In this document: positions 9,790 through 19,607 of the stretch, piece by piece
Layout of the letters: the number at the start of each line of letters is the position of its first letter
Position numbering within the stretch: the first letter of the stretch is position 1
Source: an uncultured Porphyromonas sp.
GTDB taxonomy: Bacteria > Bacteroidota > Bacteroidia > Bacteroidales > Porphyromonadaceae
NCBI GenBank assembly: GCA_943912835.1
Contig: CALTVJ010000002.1
Span: forward strand, 29,640-93,639
DNA: 64,000 nt
Reading direction: 5' to 3'
Position numbers and translations under genes: made by a program
The notes under the pieces: model-generated
Database searches by the model: none
Told to the model about the DNA's origin: nothing
Seen by the model: the letters and a program-made list of their open reading frames with translations, nothing else

Positions 9790-10692
9790 ATGAAACGCGC
9801 CTTAGCTATCATCAACCCCAAAAGTGGAACAAGTGGCAAGAGCACAATTGTGACGAAACTAGTAGAAGCGTTCCAAGACTCTGAATATATACTATATATA
9901 AGTTATACTCGCTCAACTGGACATGCTTATGAATTGGCAAAAACCGCGATAGATGATGGTTTTCAACGAATTGTTGCAGTTGGGGGGGATGGGACTATAA
10001 ATGAGGTAGCTCAAGCTCTTATGCATACAGATTGTAGTTTGGCCATTATTCCAACTGGTTCGGGCAATGGTTTAGCAAGAGCTTTGGGGTTGCCAATGAA
10101 TAAAACCTTAGCGAGTAAAATTGCTGCGCAAGGACATGAAGAGACTATTGATTGTTGTTTAGCCAATGATAAGCCCTTTTTCTGTACTTGTGGTATGGGC
10201 TTTGACGCCGAAGTAAGTGCAGCTTTTGCCGAGGCTCCTTTTAGGGGATTTTTATCTTATGCTAAGACCTCTATAGAGCACTATATTAAATATAAGCCAG
10301 CTTTGTATAAAATAGAAGTAGATGGTCTGGAGCCTATCAAAACAGAAGCATTTGTTGTGGCTGCTGCTAATGCTAGCCAATATGGCAACAATGCTCATAT
10401 TGCCCCTAATGCATCTATGGTTGATGGGAAGGTTGATATTGTGGTTTTGCGTCCATTTAATGTTTTGGAGCTTCCGCAAATAACACTTCAGTTATTTAGT
10501 AAAAAACTGGAGGAGAATCTAAATCAAGATTCTTATCAGACCTCAAGGGCGGTATTTACACGTGAATGTCCTGGAGTTGTCCACCTAGATGGGGAGCCAA
10601 TGGATATGCCCGAGAGAATTGTTATTGAGGTTCTGCCATCAGCTATAAAGGTCGTACGTTCTGGAGAAGAATTGTCGTCTACCGAAATATAG
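9790..10692 (+). CDS. Diacylglycerol kinase-family lipid kinase
   Basis: This 300-residue cytoplasmic protein belongs to the DAGK catalytic-domain family (YegS/DgkB/BmrU type). It has the nucleotide-binding motif GGDGT at 65-69 followed by I-N-E-V, and the second glycine motif P-T-G-S-G-N-G-L-A-R near residue 91. The C-terminal beta-sandwich with H-L-D-G-E-P near residue 265 is typical. The family phosphorylates diacylglycerol or related lipids, but I cannot tell the substrate from sequence. It follows queF by 12 bases and precedes pyrB by 37. Confidence 0.88.
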   Translation: MKRALAIINPKSGTSGKSTIVTKLVEAFQDSEYILYISYTRSTGHAYELAKTAIDDGFQRIVAVGGDGTINEVAQALMHTDCSLAIIPTGSGNGLARALGLPMNKTLASKIAAQGHEETIDCCLANDKPFFCTCGMGFDAEVSAAFAEAPFRGFLSYAKTSIEHYIKYKPALYKIEVDGLEPIKTEAFVVAAANASQYGNNAHIAPNASMVDGKVDIVVLRPFNVLELPQITLQLFSKKLEENLNQDSYQTSRAVFTRECPGVVHLDGEPMDMPERIVIEVLPSAIKVVRSGEELSSTEI

Positions 10693-10729
10693 GATCTAAA
10701 GCTAATCACAAAATCAAAAAAAATACTGA

Positions 10730-11641
10730 ATGAAGCATCTGGTATCTATTCATCAACTAAGTTCCGAAGATATAATACGTATTCTTGATAGGGCTGAGCT
10801 GTTTGAGCAAAATTCTAATCGAGATTTCCTACAAGGGAAAGTTATAGCTACATTGTTTTTTGAGCCAAGTACACGCACACGTTTGAGTTTCGAAACAGCT
10901 GTTGTACGTCTTGGGGGACGGGTTATTGGTTTTTCTGATGCCTCAACAAGTAGTAGTAGTAAAGGAGAGACCCTTAAAGATACGATCAGTATGGTCGGGA
11001 ATTACGCTGATCTTATTGTTATGCGACACCATCTAGAAGGGGCAGCTTTGTATGCTTCCGAATTGTCGTCTGTTCCTATCGTAAATGCTGGAGATGGTGC
11101 TAATCAACATCCATCACAAACATTGCTTGATCTTTATTCCATAAGGAAGACGCAAGGTACATTATATGACCTAACATTTGTTGTTGTTGGAGATCTTAAG
11201 TATGGTCGTACTGTACACTCACTTATTGAGGGGCTAAGTCATTTTAGGCCTAGGTTTATCTTTGTTTCTCCAAAAGAATTGAAACTTCCTCAAGAATATA
11301 AAGATTTTTGTGATCAACATGGCATACCTTATGAAGAAACAAGTCAGTTTAATGAGGAGGTCATACGACAAGCTGATATTTTATATATGACACGTGTACA
11401 GCGAGAGCGGTTTGTCGATTTAGAAGAATATGAACGTGTCAAATTAGTCTATATACTTAACAAAACTATGCTTGATGGGAGCAAGGATAATCTACGAATA
11501 TTACATCCTCTACCTCGAGTTGGAGAAATAGCTCAAGATGTTGATGATAGTCCTAAGGCTTATTATGTACAACAAGCCCAAAATGGGCTATATACACGAC
11601 AGAGTATATTGTGTGAGGTGTTGGATATTGATGTAAAATAG
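10730..11641 (+). CDS. pyrB: Aspartate carbamoyltransferase, catalytic chain
   Basis: PyrB makes N-carbamoyl-L-aspartate from carbamoyl phosphate and aspartate, the second step of pyrimidine synthesis. The 303 residues match the catalytic chain. The carbamoyl-phosphate site is S47-T-R-T-R, with K-G-E-T near residue 80, H-P-S-Q-T-L-L-D in the middle and H-P-L-P-R near residue 260. The regulatory-chain gene follows after 12 bases, so the enzyme is probably the allosteric dodecamer (PyrB6PyrI6). Confidence 0.97.
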   Translation: MKHLVSIHQLSSEDIIRILDRAELFEQNSNRDFLQGKVIATLFFEPSTRTRLSFETAVVRLGGRVIGFSDASTSSSSKGETLKDTISMVGNYADLIVMRHHLEGAALYASELSSVPIVNAGDGANQHPSQTLLDLYSIRKTQGTLYDLTFVVVGDLKYGRTVHSLIEGLSHFRPRFIFVSPKELKLPQEYKDFCDQHGIPYEETSQFNEEVIRQADILYMTRVQRERFVDLEEYERVKLVYILNKTMLDGSKDNLRILHPLPRVGEIAQDVDDSPKAYYVQQAQNGLYTRQSILCEVLDIDVK

Positions 11642-11653
11642 TATAGTAGCGAT

Positions 11654-12112
11654 ATGGCTAAAGATAAATTGATGGTTGAGGCTATTTGTGATGGAACGGT
11701 GCTTGACCATATACCAAGTGAAAAGTTATTTTCAATTGTTGATATGTTGGGTTTAGATAAGTCAACAAGTCCGATTACTATTGGGAATAATCTAGATAGC
11801 CGACGTATTGGCAGTAAGGGGGTTATTAAGATAACCGATCGTTTTTTTAGCGATGAGGAAATTAACCGTATTGCTATTTTGGCTCCTAGTATTCGTCTAA
11901 ACATCATCAAAGATTATGAAGTTATAGAGAAAAAACAGATTTCGTTACCACAGTCTATTGAATCGATTGTCAAATGTCCTAATCACAAATGTATCACAAA
12001 CTACGAACCAATGCCTACGAAGTTTTATGTTCGTAAAGAGGGTGAGTTTGTTTGTCTTGTTTGTCATTATTGTCATAGATCTGTAGATGGGGATCATTGT
12101 GAATTGTTGTAA
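11654..12112 (+). CDS. pyrI: Aspartate carbamoyltransferase, regulatory chain
   Basis: PyrI binds nucleotide effectors (CTP, ATP) and tunes PyrB activity. The 152 residues include the N-terminal allosteric domain and a C-terminal zinc domain with four cysteines, C108, C113, C134 and C137, in the expected C-x4-C ... C-x2-C layout. It sits directly behind pyrB, as in other ATCase operons. The zinc site is intact, so the holoenzyme should assemble. Confidence 0.96.
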   Translation: MAKDKLMVEAICDGTVLDHIPSEKLFSIVDMLGLDKSTSPITIGNNLDSRRIGSKGVIKITDRFFSDEEINRIAILAPSIRLNIIKDYEVIEKKQISLPQSIESIVKCPNHKCITNYEPMPTKFYVRKEGEFVCLVCHYCHRSVDGDHCELL

Positions 12113-12136
12113 TACAAGAAATTGGAAATTAAAATC

Positions 12137-12721
12137 ATGAAAAAATCAGTTTTCTCTTTAGCTATTATTTTGATGTTTGTATTAGGAGCATCAAGTTGTT
12201 CGCCGTATAATAGCTTAGTTGAGTTGGATGAAGAGGTACAAAATAGTTGGAGTCAGGTTGAAAATCAATATCAAAGGAGAGCAGACCTAATCCCGAATCT
12301 TGTCGCAACGGTCAAAGGTTATGCTGCGCATGAAGAGCAAACGCTAAAGGGGGTAATTGAAGCTAGGGCTAAAGCTACATCTACGACTATAGACCCTAGT
12401 AAAATGGATGAAGCTTCTTTGGCAAAATTTCAGCAAAACCAAGATGCATTAAGTTCAGCTTTATCTCGCCTGATGGTTGTTGTAGAGAAATATCCCGAAC
12501 TCAAAGCTAATGAGCAGTTTCAAGATTTACAAAAGCAGTTAGAGGGGACTGAAAATAGAATAACCGTTGCTCGTCAAGATTTCAATACTTCTGTGAAGAC
12601 TTACAACAAAGAGGTAAGAAGTTTCCCAAAAAATATATTAGCAAATATATTTGGCTTCGAACGACGAGCTTATTTTGAGGCTAAAGAGGGCAACGATACA
12701 GCACCTAGTGTTAATTTTTGA
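12137..12721 (+). CDS. lemA: LemA family lipoprotein
   Basis: LemA proteins are membrane-anchored helical proteins of unclear role. The first 21 residues form a lipoprotein signal ending L-G-A-S-S-C. The mature protein has the LemA signature W-S-Q-V-E-x-Q-Y-Q-R-R-A-D-L-I-P-N-L followed by heptad-like helices. I place the start at the ATG at 12137, because the in-frame TTG at 12122 would add five residues in front of a clean signal peptide. The TPM-domain gene follows after three bases, a pairing common in Bacteroidota. Confidence 0.93.
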   Translation: MKKSVFSLAIILMFVLGASSCSPYNSLVELDEEVQNSWSQVENQYQRRADLIPNLVATVKGYAAHEEQTLKGVIEARAKATSTTIDPSKMDEASLAKFQQNQDALSSALSRLMVVVEKYPELKANEQFQDLQKQLEGTENRITVARQDFNTSVKTYNKEVRSFPKNILANIFGFERRAYFEAKEGNDTAPSVNF

Positions 12722-12724
12722 TTT

Positions 12725-14023
12725 ATGTTTGAACGAGCTTATATTAAAATATTTTTAGCTCTATTACTACTCCTCACACCTATGCTCTTATCGGGTCGTG
12801 AGGAGTATTTGGCTTATAGAGCGAGTGATGTCCCTAATGTTTATCTCCAAGATAGTACACGCTTGCTTAGTGATCCTAATGATTATATCTCACTTGCCGA
12901 GGAGAATGAGATAAACCTAAAACTTTTGGAGATCAAGAGGCTCTATGGTGTTGAGTTTGCCGTTGTTGTTGTCCCCCAGATACACAATAGTATTGAGGAG
13001 TTTGCGAATAGTCTTTTTCGGTTATGGGGGCTGGGAAATAAAAAGAATAATAATGGTCTTTTATTTGTCTTAGCAATAGAGGCGCGCCAAAGTCGTTTTG
13101 AGGTTGGCTATGGTCTTGAAGGTTATATCACCGATATTGAGGCTAACCAGATATGGCGTAATGTAATGAAACCTTATGTCAGAGAAGGGAGCTATGGTTA
13201 TGCTATTCTTGCTGGGATACAATCGATAAGTGATACTCTCGCTATTCAGCAGTATGGAGCATCGTTGAAGCCCGTACGTCCCAACGAATGGAGTTGGAGT
13301 AGTCTACTATATTTATACTTACTGTTAAGTATTTTCGTATTTGTCTATTGTTTGATTAATCTAAGAACCACACTTCTACAACAGAGTAAAAATATAGATG
13401 ATGACCGCAGGTTGTGGATTAGAGCGAAAGAAGTTTATAGTAGAGGAGGGAGACTCATGATGATTATTTGTTTCCCTTTGGGATTCTTGTTTAAGGCGTT
13501 GGGCTCATTGTGGCTAAGAAAACTTCGCAAAAGGGTAAGGTATTGCGACAATTGCCATACAAATAACATGCTTTTGATGGAACATTATCACAAAGGAAAA
13601 CTTCAGCAGATAGAGGAGCATATCGGTGTGGCATCATACCATAGATACAGATGTAATCATTGTCATATCGAGAGAGAAATTCGTCTTAAGCGAGGTACAA
13701 TGAGTGGGTATCGTATTTGTCCATCTTGTTATGGAGAGACTGCTCAACTAGTTCGTTCTATGAGTTACAGAAAATCAAGCGGATTAAGTCCTATCTATAA
13801 TCATAATACCTATAAGTGTTTGCATTGTGGTTATGAGCAAAATCATGATGAAGAGGGTGACCAAAATCATTCAAATGATGAAATGACTGGTATGATCACA
13901 GGGCTTATTCTTGGAAGTTTATTAGGAGGATCTGGACGCTCATCTGGATTGGGAGGTTTCGGTGGCGGATCTTCCGGCGGTGGCGGATCTTCCGGCGGTG
14001 GCGGATCTTCTGGAAGCTGGTAA
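12725..14023 (+). CDS. TPM-domain (YgcG-type) membrane protein with zinc ribbons and glycine-rich tail
   Basis: The 432-residue protein starts with a signal or anchor helix (about 7-23), followed by a TPM domain (about 36-180) with the family segment N-N-G-L-L-F-V-L-A and G-x-G-L-E-G. A membrane helix lies near 192-214 and a hydrophobic stretch near 240-255. The following region (about 272-380) has C-x2-C pairs spaced like zinc ribbons: YCDNCH, CNHCH, CPSCY and CLHCG. The C-terminus is Gly/Ser-rich and encoded by 18-bp repeats. It is translated just after lemA, so the two probably work together at the envelope. The function is unknown. Confidence 0.85.
   Translation: MFERAYIKIFLALLLLLTPMLLSGREEYLAYRASDVPNVYLQDSTRLLSDPNDYISLAEENEINLKLLEIKRLYGVEFAVVVVPQIHNSIEEFANSLFRLWGLGNKKNNNGLLFVLAIEARQSRFEVGYGLEGYITDIEANQIWRNVMKPYVREGSYGYAILAGIQSISDTLAIQQYGASLKPVRPNEWSWSSLLYLYLLLSIFVFVYCLINLRTTLLQQSKNIDDDRRLWIRAKEVYSRGGRLMMIICFPLGFLFKALGSLWLRKLRKRVRYCDNCHTNNMLLMEHYHKGKLQQIEEHIGVASYHRYRCNHCHIEREIRLKRGTMSGYRICPSCYGETAQLVRSMSYRKSSGLSPIYNHNTYKCLHCGYEQNHDEEGDQNHSNDEMTGMITGLILGSLLGGSGRSSGLGGFGGGSSGGGGSSGGGGSSGSW
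13961..14014 (+). repeat. Three tandem 18-bp repeats coding a GGGSSG tail
   Basis: The unit GGTGGCGGATCTTCCGGC occurs at 13961-13978, again without change at 13979-13996, and with two changes at 13997-14014. Each copy codes Gly-Gly-Gly-Ser-Ser-Gly. The unit is a whole number of codons, so gain or loss of copies would change tail length without a frameshift. The repeats are clearly more GC-rich than the rest of the gene. Confidence 0.95.
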
Positions 14024-14059
14024 ATACTTTGGTATAGTGTTTGCATTATATCGTATAAT

Positions 14060-16579
14060 ATGACGTACAATTATACAGATAACTTCCGATTAGTATTGGA
14101 ATTTGCGATAGAGAGAGCTAAGGCTTTATATATGCCAGAAGTTACTCCGGATTTATTGATATATTCTATTCTTCATCAGGATCAAAGCCTTCTTGAGCTT
14201 TTGAAGCAGCGAGGGATTGAAACGGAATTTTTATTGGAAAACTATAGCAAGCAAATCCCTGCTCACCTACCTAGTTTAGGGTATTCAGCTCCAAAGTTGT
14301 CTAACAGTTCTCGTATAGCCATATCAGAAGCTGTTAAAAAAAGTCAGTTGGAGCAAAATGGTAAGCCAGTTGCTCCGATTCATCTATTAGAAGTGTTTAT
14401 GGAAAGTAAAGAGGATACATATTTAAAGCGTTTATTGTTACTACAAGATAAATTGAAGCCCAAAGCGGAAAATTTGGATCAGAGTTTTGTGAATAGTCTA
14501 AAAAAAGCATTGGATAATTTTGTTGCTCAAACAGCCAAAGATATGGGACAAGACGACGAAGAAAGCGAAAATGATGAGGACGGACAACAGCAGTATGTAT
14601 CTCATGGGAAAAGAAAAGAGAAGGGAGGGCTTAAAACGCCAATGCTCAATCGCTTTGGTAGAGATATAACTGCTCTTGCGCGCGAGAAAAAACTTGACCC
14701 AGTTGTTGGCAGAGAGGCTGAGGTCGAGAGGATGTGTCAAATTTTAGGAAGGAGACGCAAGCGAAATCCTATTTTGATTGGAGAGCCAGGCGTAGGTAAA
14801 ACTAGTTTGGTGGAGGGCTTATCTCAACGTATTGTAGATCAAGATGTCCCTCCTTTGCTTCTAGGTAAACGTATTGTAGAGTTGGATCTTTCTGCGATGC
14901 TTGCAGGAACCAAATATAGAGGTCAATTTGAAGAACGTATCAAAGGGCTTATTGAGGAACTGGAGGGGAATAATGACATAATCCTTTATATAGATGAAAT
15001 ACACACGATGGTTGGAGCTGGTGGTGGAGCAATGGATGCTGCAAATATGCTGAAGCCAGCTTTGGCCCGTGGTGAAATCTTGTGTATTGGTGCGACTACT
15101 ATTGAAGAGTATCGCAAGCATATCGAGAAAGATGGTGCATTAGAACGGCGTTTTCAGAAAATCCTTGTTGAGCCAAGTGATAAAGGAGAAACACTCTCTA
15201 TTCTTAAACAGCTACGTGAACGTTACGAAGAGTATCATCAGGTTCGTTTTACAGAGAAGTCTCTAGAGGCTATTGTTAACCTGTCAGATAGATATGTTAA
15301 TGACAGGTATTTCCCAGATAAGGCTATTGACTTGATGGACGAGACAGGTGCTCGTTTTGCTAGCAAAGTGTTCGAAACAGAAACTACTAATCCTTTGAGA
15401 GATTTGGAGATTGAGCATCAAAGCTATATTGACAAAAAACTTTCGGCAATAAAAGAGCAAAAGTATGAATTAGCAGCGAGTTATCGTAATAAAGAGAGAG
15501 AACTTGAAGCGGCTATTGTAGATGCGAAATCCAAGCTGAAAATACAAACAATCGCCAGTTACCCAGAGATATTACCTGAGCATATTGCAGAGGTCCTTTC
15601 ATCGATTATTTCAATCCCGATAAAATTGAATGATGGGGACTTAGATAGTTTGCGTAACCTCGAAATATCTCTCAAAAATAAAATTATTGCTCAAGACTCA
15701 GTTGTTGAGAAAGTTGTCAAGAGCATTAAGCGCAATCGCCTTGGATTAAGAGGAAATAAGAGACCTATTGGCTCTTTCTTGTTTTTGGGTTCTACGGGGG
15801 TAGGTAAAACTTACTTTGTCAAGACCCTTGCGGAAGAATTATTTGGGACTAGCGATTCTTTAATTAGAGTTGATATGAGCGAGTATATGGAGAAGTTTGC
15901 CGTGAGTAGATTGATTGGGGCTCCTCCAGGATATGTGGGGCATGATGATGGAGGACAGCTAACTGAGCAAGTCCGTCTTCGCCCCTATTCTATAGTTTTA
16001 TTTGATGAAATCGAAAAAGCTCATAGCGATGTGTACAATATATTGTTGCAGATTTTGGATGAAGGCTATTTAACGGACAGTTATGGTCGTAAAGTTGATT
16101 TTCGCAATACTATTATTGTTATTACATCTAATGTAGGCTCAAGAGAGGCTAAAAATTTCTCAAGAGGCATAGGCTATGATCATGGAGGAGAACATAATCG
16201 TACAGAGGAGATAATAAAGAAGTCGTTACATAAGACATTTAGCCCTGAATTTTTGAATCGTTTAGACGAAATTCTGACCTTCAAGGATTTAGACAAAGAT
16301 GCGATAAGAAGTATACTCGCTTTAGAGCTTAAAGAGTTGAATGTACGCTTCAAAGAATTAGGATATACACTGAAACTGGATAAAAAAGCAACAGAACAGC
16401 TTGTTGAAAATGCTTATAGTCCCGAGTATGGAGCTCGCCCATTGAGACGAGTTTTGCAAACTGAGATCGAGAATCTTTTCACAGAGTTAATATTAGAGGG
16501 GACAATACAAACGGGCGATATAGTCACACTTACGGCGAAAGAGCAACATCTAGAACTTAAAAATATTAAGAGAAAATGA
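14060..16579 (+). CDS. clpC: ATP-dependent Clp protease ATP-binding subunit ClpC
   Basis: This AAA+ unfoldase feeds substrates to ClpP. The 839 residues have an N-terminal Clp domain (about 1-140), an acidic Gln-rich linker (about 160-180), and the first AAA domain with Walker A GEPGVGKT at about 241-248. The middle region carries a UVR-like motif ([16 protein letters not shown], near 460), which separates ClpC from ClpA and ClpB. The second Walker A, GSTGVGKT, is at about 577. I-G-Y after the second AAA sensor region resembles the ClpP-binding tripeptide loop. No clpP or mcsB lies in the window. Its stop overlaps the queD start (ATGA). Confidence 0.93.
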   Translation: MTYNYTDNFRLVLEFAIERAKALYMPEVTPDLLIYSILHQDQSLLELLKQRGIETEFLLENYSKQIPAHLPSLGYSAPKLSNSSRIAISEAVKKSQLEQNGKPVAPIHLLEVFMESKEDTYLKRLLLLQDKLKPKAENLDQSFVNSLKKALDNFVAQTAKDMGQDDEESENDEDGQQQYVSHGKRKEKGGLKTPMLNRFGRDITALAREKKLDPVVGREAEVERMCQILGRRRKRNPILIGEPGVGKTSLVEGLSQRIVDQDVPPLLLGKRIVELDLSAMLAGTKYRGQFEERIKGLIEELEGNNDIILYIDEIHTMVGAGGGAMDAANMLKPALARGEILCIGATTIEEYRKHIEKDGALERRFQKILVEPSDKGETLSILKQLRERYEEYHQVRFTEKSLEAIVNLSDRYVNDRYFPDKAIDLMDETGARFASKVFETETTNPLRDLEIEHQSYIDKKLSAIKEQKYELAASYRNKERELEAAIVDAKSKLKIQTIASYPEILPEHIAEVLSSIISIPIKLNDGDLDSLRNLEISLKNKIIAQDSVVEKVVKSIKRNRLGLRGNKRPIGSFLFLGSTGVGKTYFVKTLAEELFGTSDSLIRVDMSEYMEKFAVSRLIGAPPGYVGHDDGGQLTEQVRLRPYSIVLFDEIEKAHSDVYNILLQILDEGYLTDSYGRKVDFRNTIIVITSNVGSREAKNFSRGIGYDHGGEHNRTEEIIKKSLHKTFSPEFLNRLDEILTFKDLDKDAIRSILALELKELNVRFKELGYTLKLDKKATEQLVENAYSPEYGARPLRRVLQTEIENLFTELILEGTIQTGDIVTLTAKEQHLELKNIKRK

Positions 16580-16995
16580 TAGTTGTAGAACGTTATCACG
16601 ACATAAGTATGGGACACCGTGTCGTTGGGCATGAAAATAAATGTAAACATCTGCATGGACATAATTATAGGGTTTACTTTACTTGTACCTCTGAAGAGTT
16701 AGACGAGATAGGTCGTGTTATTGATTTTGGGATAATCAAAGAGCTCTTGTGCGAGTGGCTAGAAACCCATTGGGATCATCGCATGATGCTTTGGGAGAAA
16801 GATCCTTTACTCTCAGATTTGGTCCATTTAGTCCCAGACGATTTGGTAGTTGTCCCTTTTAATCCAACGGCAGAGCATATGGCAAAGTATCTAGTTGAGG
16901 TCGTTGGACCACAGCAATTGGAGGGATCAGGTGTCAAGTTACTTGCCGTGCGTATTGACGAAACTCGTAAGTGTAGTGCGAGTTATACCATATAA
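16576..16995 (+). CDS. queD: 6-carboxytetrahydropterin synthase QueD
   Basis: QueD converts dihydroneopterin triphosphate to 6-carboxy-tetrahydropterin, an early step to preQ0. The 139-residue protein has the zinc ligands H14, H27 and H29, the last two in the L-H-G-H-N-Y motif, and the catalytic Cys23 in C-K-H-L-H-G-H. D-F-G-I-I-K and the N-P-T-A-E segment near residue 96 are family motifs. It overlaps clpC by four bases. A pterin synthase role cannot be excluded, but queF upstream supports queuosine. Confidence 0.92.
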   Translation: MIVVERYHDISMGHRVVGHENKCKHLHGHNYRVYFTCTSEELDEIGRVIDFGIIKELLCEWLETHWDHRMMLWEKDPLLSDLVHLVPDDLVVVPFNPTAEHMAKYLVEVVGPQQLEGSGVKLLAVRIDETRKCSASYTI

Positions 16996-17009
16996 TATCT
17001 AGGTATCAG

Positions 17010-18494
17010 ATGAAAGGCTTAAAACCAATTATGTTTGTTGGGACTGGCAGTGATGTCGGAAAAAGTATTATTGCGACTGGGATATGTCGCATTTTCAAGC
17101 AAGATGGATATACTCCTGCACCATTTAAGGCTCAGAATATGGCTTTGAACTCTTTTGCAACAGAGGAAGGGTTAGAAATTGGGCGTGCTCAGGCTGTTCA
17201 GGCTGAAGCTGCTTGTCTTGCACCCCACACAGATATGAATCCTCTATTGCTTAAGCCTGGCAGTGATAGACGTAGCCAAATCGTACTTAATGGCAAACCT
17301 ATTGGAGACCGAGATGCTTACGATTACTTCAGAACCATTGGAAGGGGAGAACTTCGTCAAGAAGTACATGCCGCATTTGACCGCTTGAGAGCTAAATACA
17401 ACCCCATAGTTATGGAAGGGGCAGGAAGTATTAGCGAACTCAATTTGCAGAGTAGCGACTTGGTTAATATGCCGATGGCTCATTATGCCGATGCTGTAGT
17501 TATCTTGGTTGCAGATATTGATAGAGGTGGTGTTTTTGCTTCTGTCTATGGCTCTATCACTTTACAAAAGCCTGAATATAGAGAATTAATTAAAGGAGTT
17601 ATCATAAACAAGTTTCGTGGAGATATTCGTCTTTTCGATGAGGGAAAAAAGATGCTAGAGGATCTGTGTGGTGTGCCAATACTTGGGATTGTTCCATACT
17701 ACAAAGATATTCATATCGAAGAGGAAGACTCTGTAGCTTTAAGCAAAAAAGCGATGCTAAGCAAGTCTGGTAAAGTTAACATTGCTGTTGTACTCCTAAG
17801 ATATATGTCTAACTATACGGATTTCGCTAGATTGGAAGCTGATCCCAGAGTACATCTCTTTTATTCCAACAATTTGGACGAGTTAAGACAAGCTGACATT
17901 ATCATTTTGCCGGGAAGTAAGAGCACGCTCTCAGATCTCTATGAGTTAAGGAGAAATGGGGTGGCTCAAATTATATTGCAGGCTCGTCGTGAAGGGAAGA
18001 CTATCCTAGGTATCTGTGGAGGCTATCAAATGATGGGACAAGAGATTTTGGATCCTGATGGGGTCGAAGGTGATATTGTTCGTCTACCTGCTTTAGGGCT
18101 GCTCCCGCTTAGCACCACAATGGAGAAAGGTAAAATTACGGAACAACGTAGCTTTACCGTATTAGACTCTAGTGAGATATGTTATGGTTATGAAATACAC
18201 ATGGGTCGTACTCAAGTGTCTACCGATGCTCCTACAAGTCCTTTGGCTTACCTAGAAGATGGTCGAGAGGATGGGTATTATCTAGATGCTCATTGTATGG
18301 GAACTTATCTGCATGGTATCTTGGATAATCCGAGCTTCGTTGATTTACTTCTTGCCCCCTATAAGGAGCGTATAGATCAGGGTGATACATATCTCGATTA
18401 TGAGATGTATAAAAATCAGCAGTATGATAAACTTGCAGATCATTTGAGAGAGCATATCGATGTAGCTCAGATCTATAATATACTGGAGCAATGA
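17010..18494 (+). CDS. cobQ: Cobyric acid synthase
   Basis: CobQ amidates four side chains of adenosyl-cobyrinic acid a,c-diamide with glutamine and ATP to make cobyric acid. The 494 residues have an N-terminal dethiobiotin-synthetase-like domain with P-loop GTGSDVGKS at 11-19 and a C-terminal glutamine amidotransferase domain. The amidotransferase nucleophile is Cys336 in G-I-C-G-G-Y-Q-M-M-G, and a conserved C-terminal His lies in T-Y-L-H-G-I. The stop overlaps the next start by four bases, which couples it to the aminotransferase-like gene. Confidence 0.95.
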   Translation: MKGLKPIMFVGTGSDVGKSIIATGICRIFKQDGYTPAPFKAQNMALNSFATEEGLEIGRAQAVQAEAACLAPHTDMNPLLLKPGSDRRSQIVLNGKPIGDRDAYDYFRTIGRGELRQEVHAAFDRLRAKYNPIVMEGAGSISELNLQSSDLVNMPMAHYADAVVILVADIDRGGVFASVYGSITLQKPEYRELIKGVIINKFRGDIRLFDEGKKMLEDLCGVPILGIVPYYKDIHIEEEDSVALSKKAMLSKSGKVNIAVVLLRYMSNYTDFARLEADPRVHLFYSNNLDELRQADIIILPGSKSTLSDLYELRRNGVAQIILQARREGKTILGICGGYQMMGQEILDPDGVEGDIVRLPALGLLPLSTTMEKGKITEQRSFTVLDSSEICYGYEIHMGRTQVSTDAPTSPLAYLEDGREDGYYLDAHCMGTYLHGILDNPSFVDLLLAPYKERIDQGDTYLDYEMYKNQQYDKLADHLREHIDVAQIYNILEQ

Positions 18495-19444
18495 CACATA
18501 ATCATGGCGATGATTTGTATCGTTACGATAATATCATCGCAAATTTTAGCTCTAATGTTTATTCTGGAGCGAATAATCAAGCTTTAATTAAGCATTTACA
18601 AAGTTATATAGCTATTGGCTCATCGTCTTATCCCGAACCAGAGCCTTACACTTTACAAAAGGAGCTTGCTGAGTATTATGGGATTAGTCCAGACTGTGTC
18701 CTCGTAACTAATGGAGCGACAGAGGCAATATATTTGGTTGCTCATCTCTTAGAGGGAGAGCATGTGTCAATTCAGGAGCCTACATTTAGTGAATATCGTA
18801 TGGCTTCACAGATATATAAGTGTAATATCTGTGACAATGCACCAATAAAGTGGATTTGTAACCCAAATAATCCAACAGGATTACTTAATCGCGAAATCTC
18901 AAAAATTGAGAAGGAATTACTTATTGAAGATCGCAGTTATGAGTATTTCTGCCGTGAGGGTATGCCACCTCCAGAAATTACAGATTCCCATATATATATA
19001 TATTCTTTGACGAAACGCTATCGTATACCAGGTATTCGTTTAGGGTACATTATTACATCAGAAAAACTTGCATCTCGGCTACGAAAACTGCGACAACCTT
19101 GGAGTGTAAATGCCATTGCTATAGAAGCAGGGCTTTGGATTGTGAGGCATAGATTTCCTAATACCATAGAGCGAGACGCTCTATTCGTTGAGGCTGATAG
19201 ATTAGCGAAAGAGCTAAGTAAAATTGATGGCGTTGAAGTCTATGAGACAGACACTCATTTTATGTTGTTACGTACGCCTATGTTGTCATCCGAACTTAAA
19301 GACTTACTAGCAATGAAGTACCAAATTTTGATTCGTGACGCAAGTAATTTCCCAACTCTTAGCCCTTATCATATACGTCTTGCGACACAATCAACAACGG
19401 AAAACAATCTGTTACTTGATGCACTAAGGAATATTTTGAAATAA
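18491..19444 (+). CDS. cobD: PLP-dependent aminotransferase-fold protein, probable threonine-phosphate decarboxylase
   Basis: The 317-residue protein is a fold-type I PLP enzyme. It has N-P-N-N-P-T-G near residue 122 and the PLP lysine in S-L-T-K-R-Y-R-I-P-G-I-R-L-G-Y near residue 170. Its four-base overlap with cobQ makes CobD, which decarboxylates L-threonine O-3-phosphate to aminopropanol phosphate for the cobalamin nucleotide loop, the likeliest role. It is shorter than usual (about 350-360). Histidinol-phosphate aminotransferase is the main alternative and cannot be excluded from sequence alone. Confidence 0.8.
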   Translation: MTHNHGDDLYRYDNIIANFSSNVYSGANNQALIKHLQSYIAIGSSSYPEPEPYTLQKELAEYYGISPDCVLVTNGATEAIYLVAHLLEGEHVSIQEPTFSEYRMASQIYKCNICDNAPIKWICNPNNPTGLLNREISKIEKELLIEDRSYEYFCREGMPPPEITDSHIYIYSLTKRYRIPGIRLGYIITSEKLASRLRKLRQPWSVNAIAIEAGLWIVRHRFPNTIERDALFVEADRLAKELSKIDGVEVYETDTHFMLLRTPMLSSELKDLLAMKYQILIRDASNFPTLSPYHIRLATQSTTENNLLLDALRNILK

Positions 19445-19607
19445 TTGTAGATTTGCTACATTTACGAAAAATGTTTTTCTTTGTTTCTCAAATGATTTTC
19501 CAACAGTAATAATAATATTAAAAAGTATCGCCTATAAGATAGTAGTTACATCATAGAATTAGGACATAAATAGTTCAAAAGTCTCACTATAAAATATAGC
19601 TACGACT

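Noticed and set aside
12122..12136. TTG start for lemA
   Set aside because: It would put five residues in front of a clean lipoprotein signal peptide beginning at the ATG at 12137.
13867..14070. Minus-strand proline-rich ORF opposite the TPM tail
   Set aside because: It is the reverse reading of the GGGSSG repeats and has no start context or neighbours that support expression.
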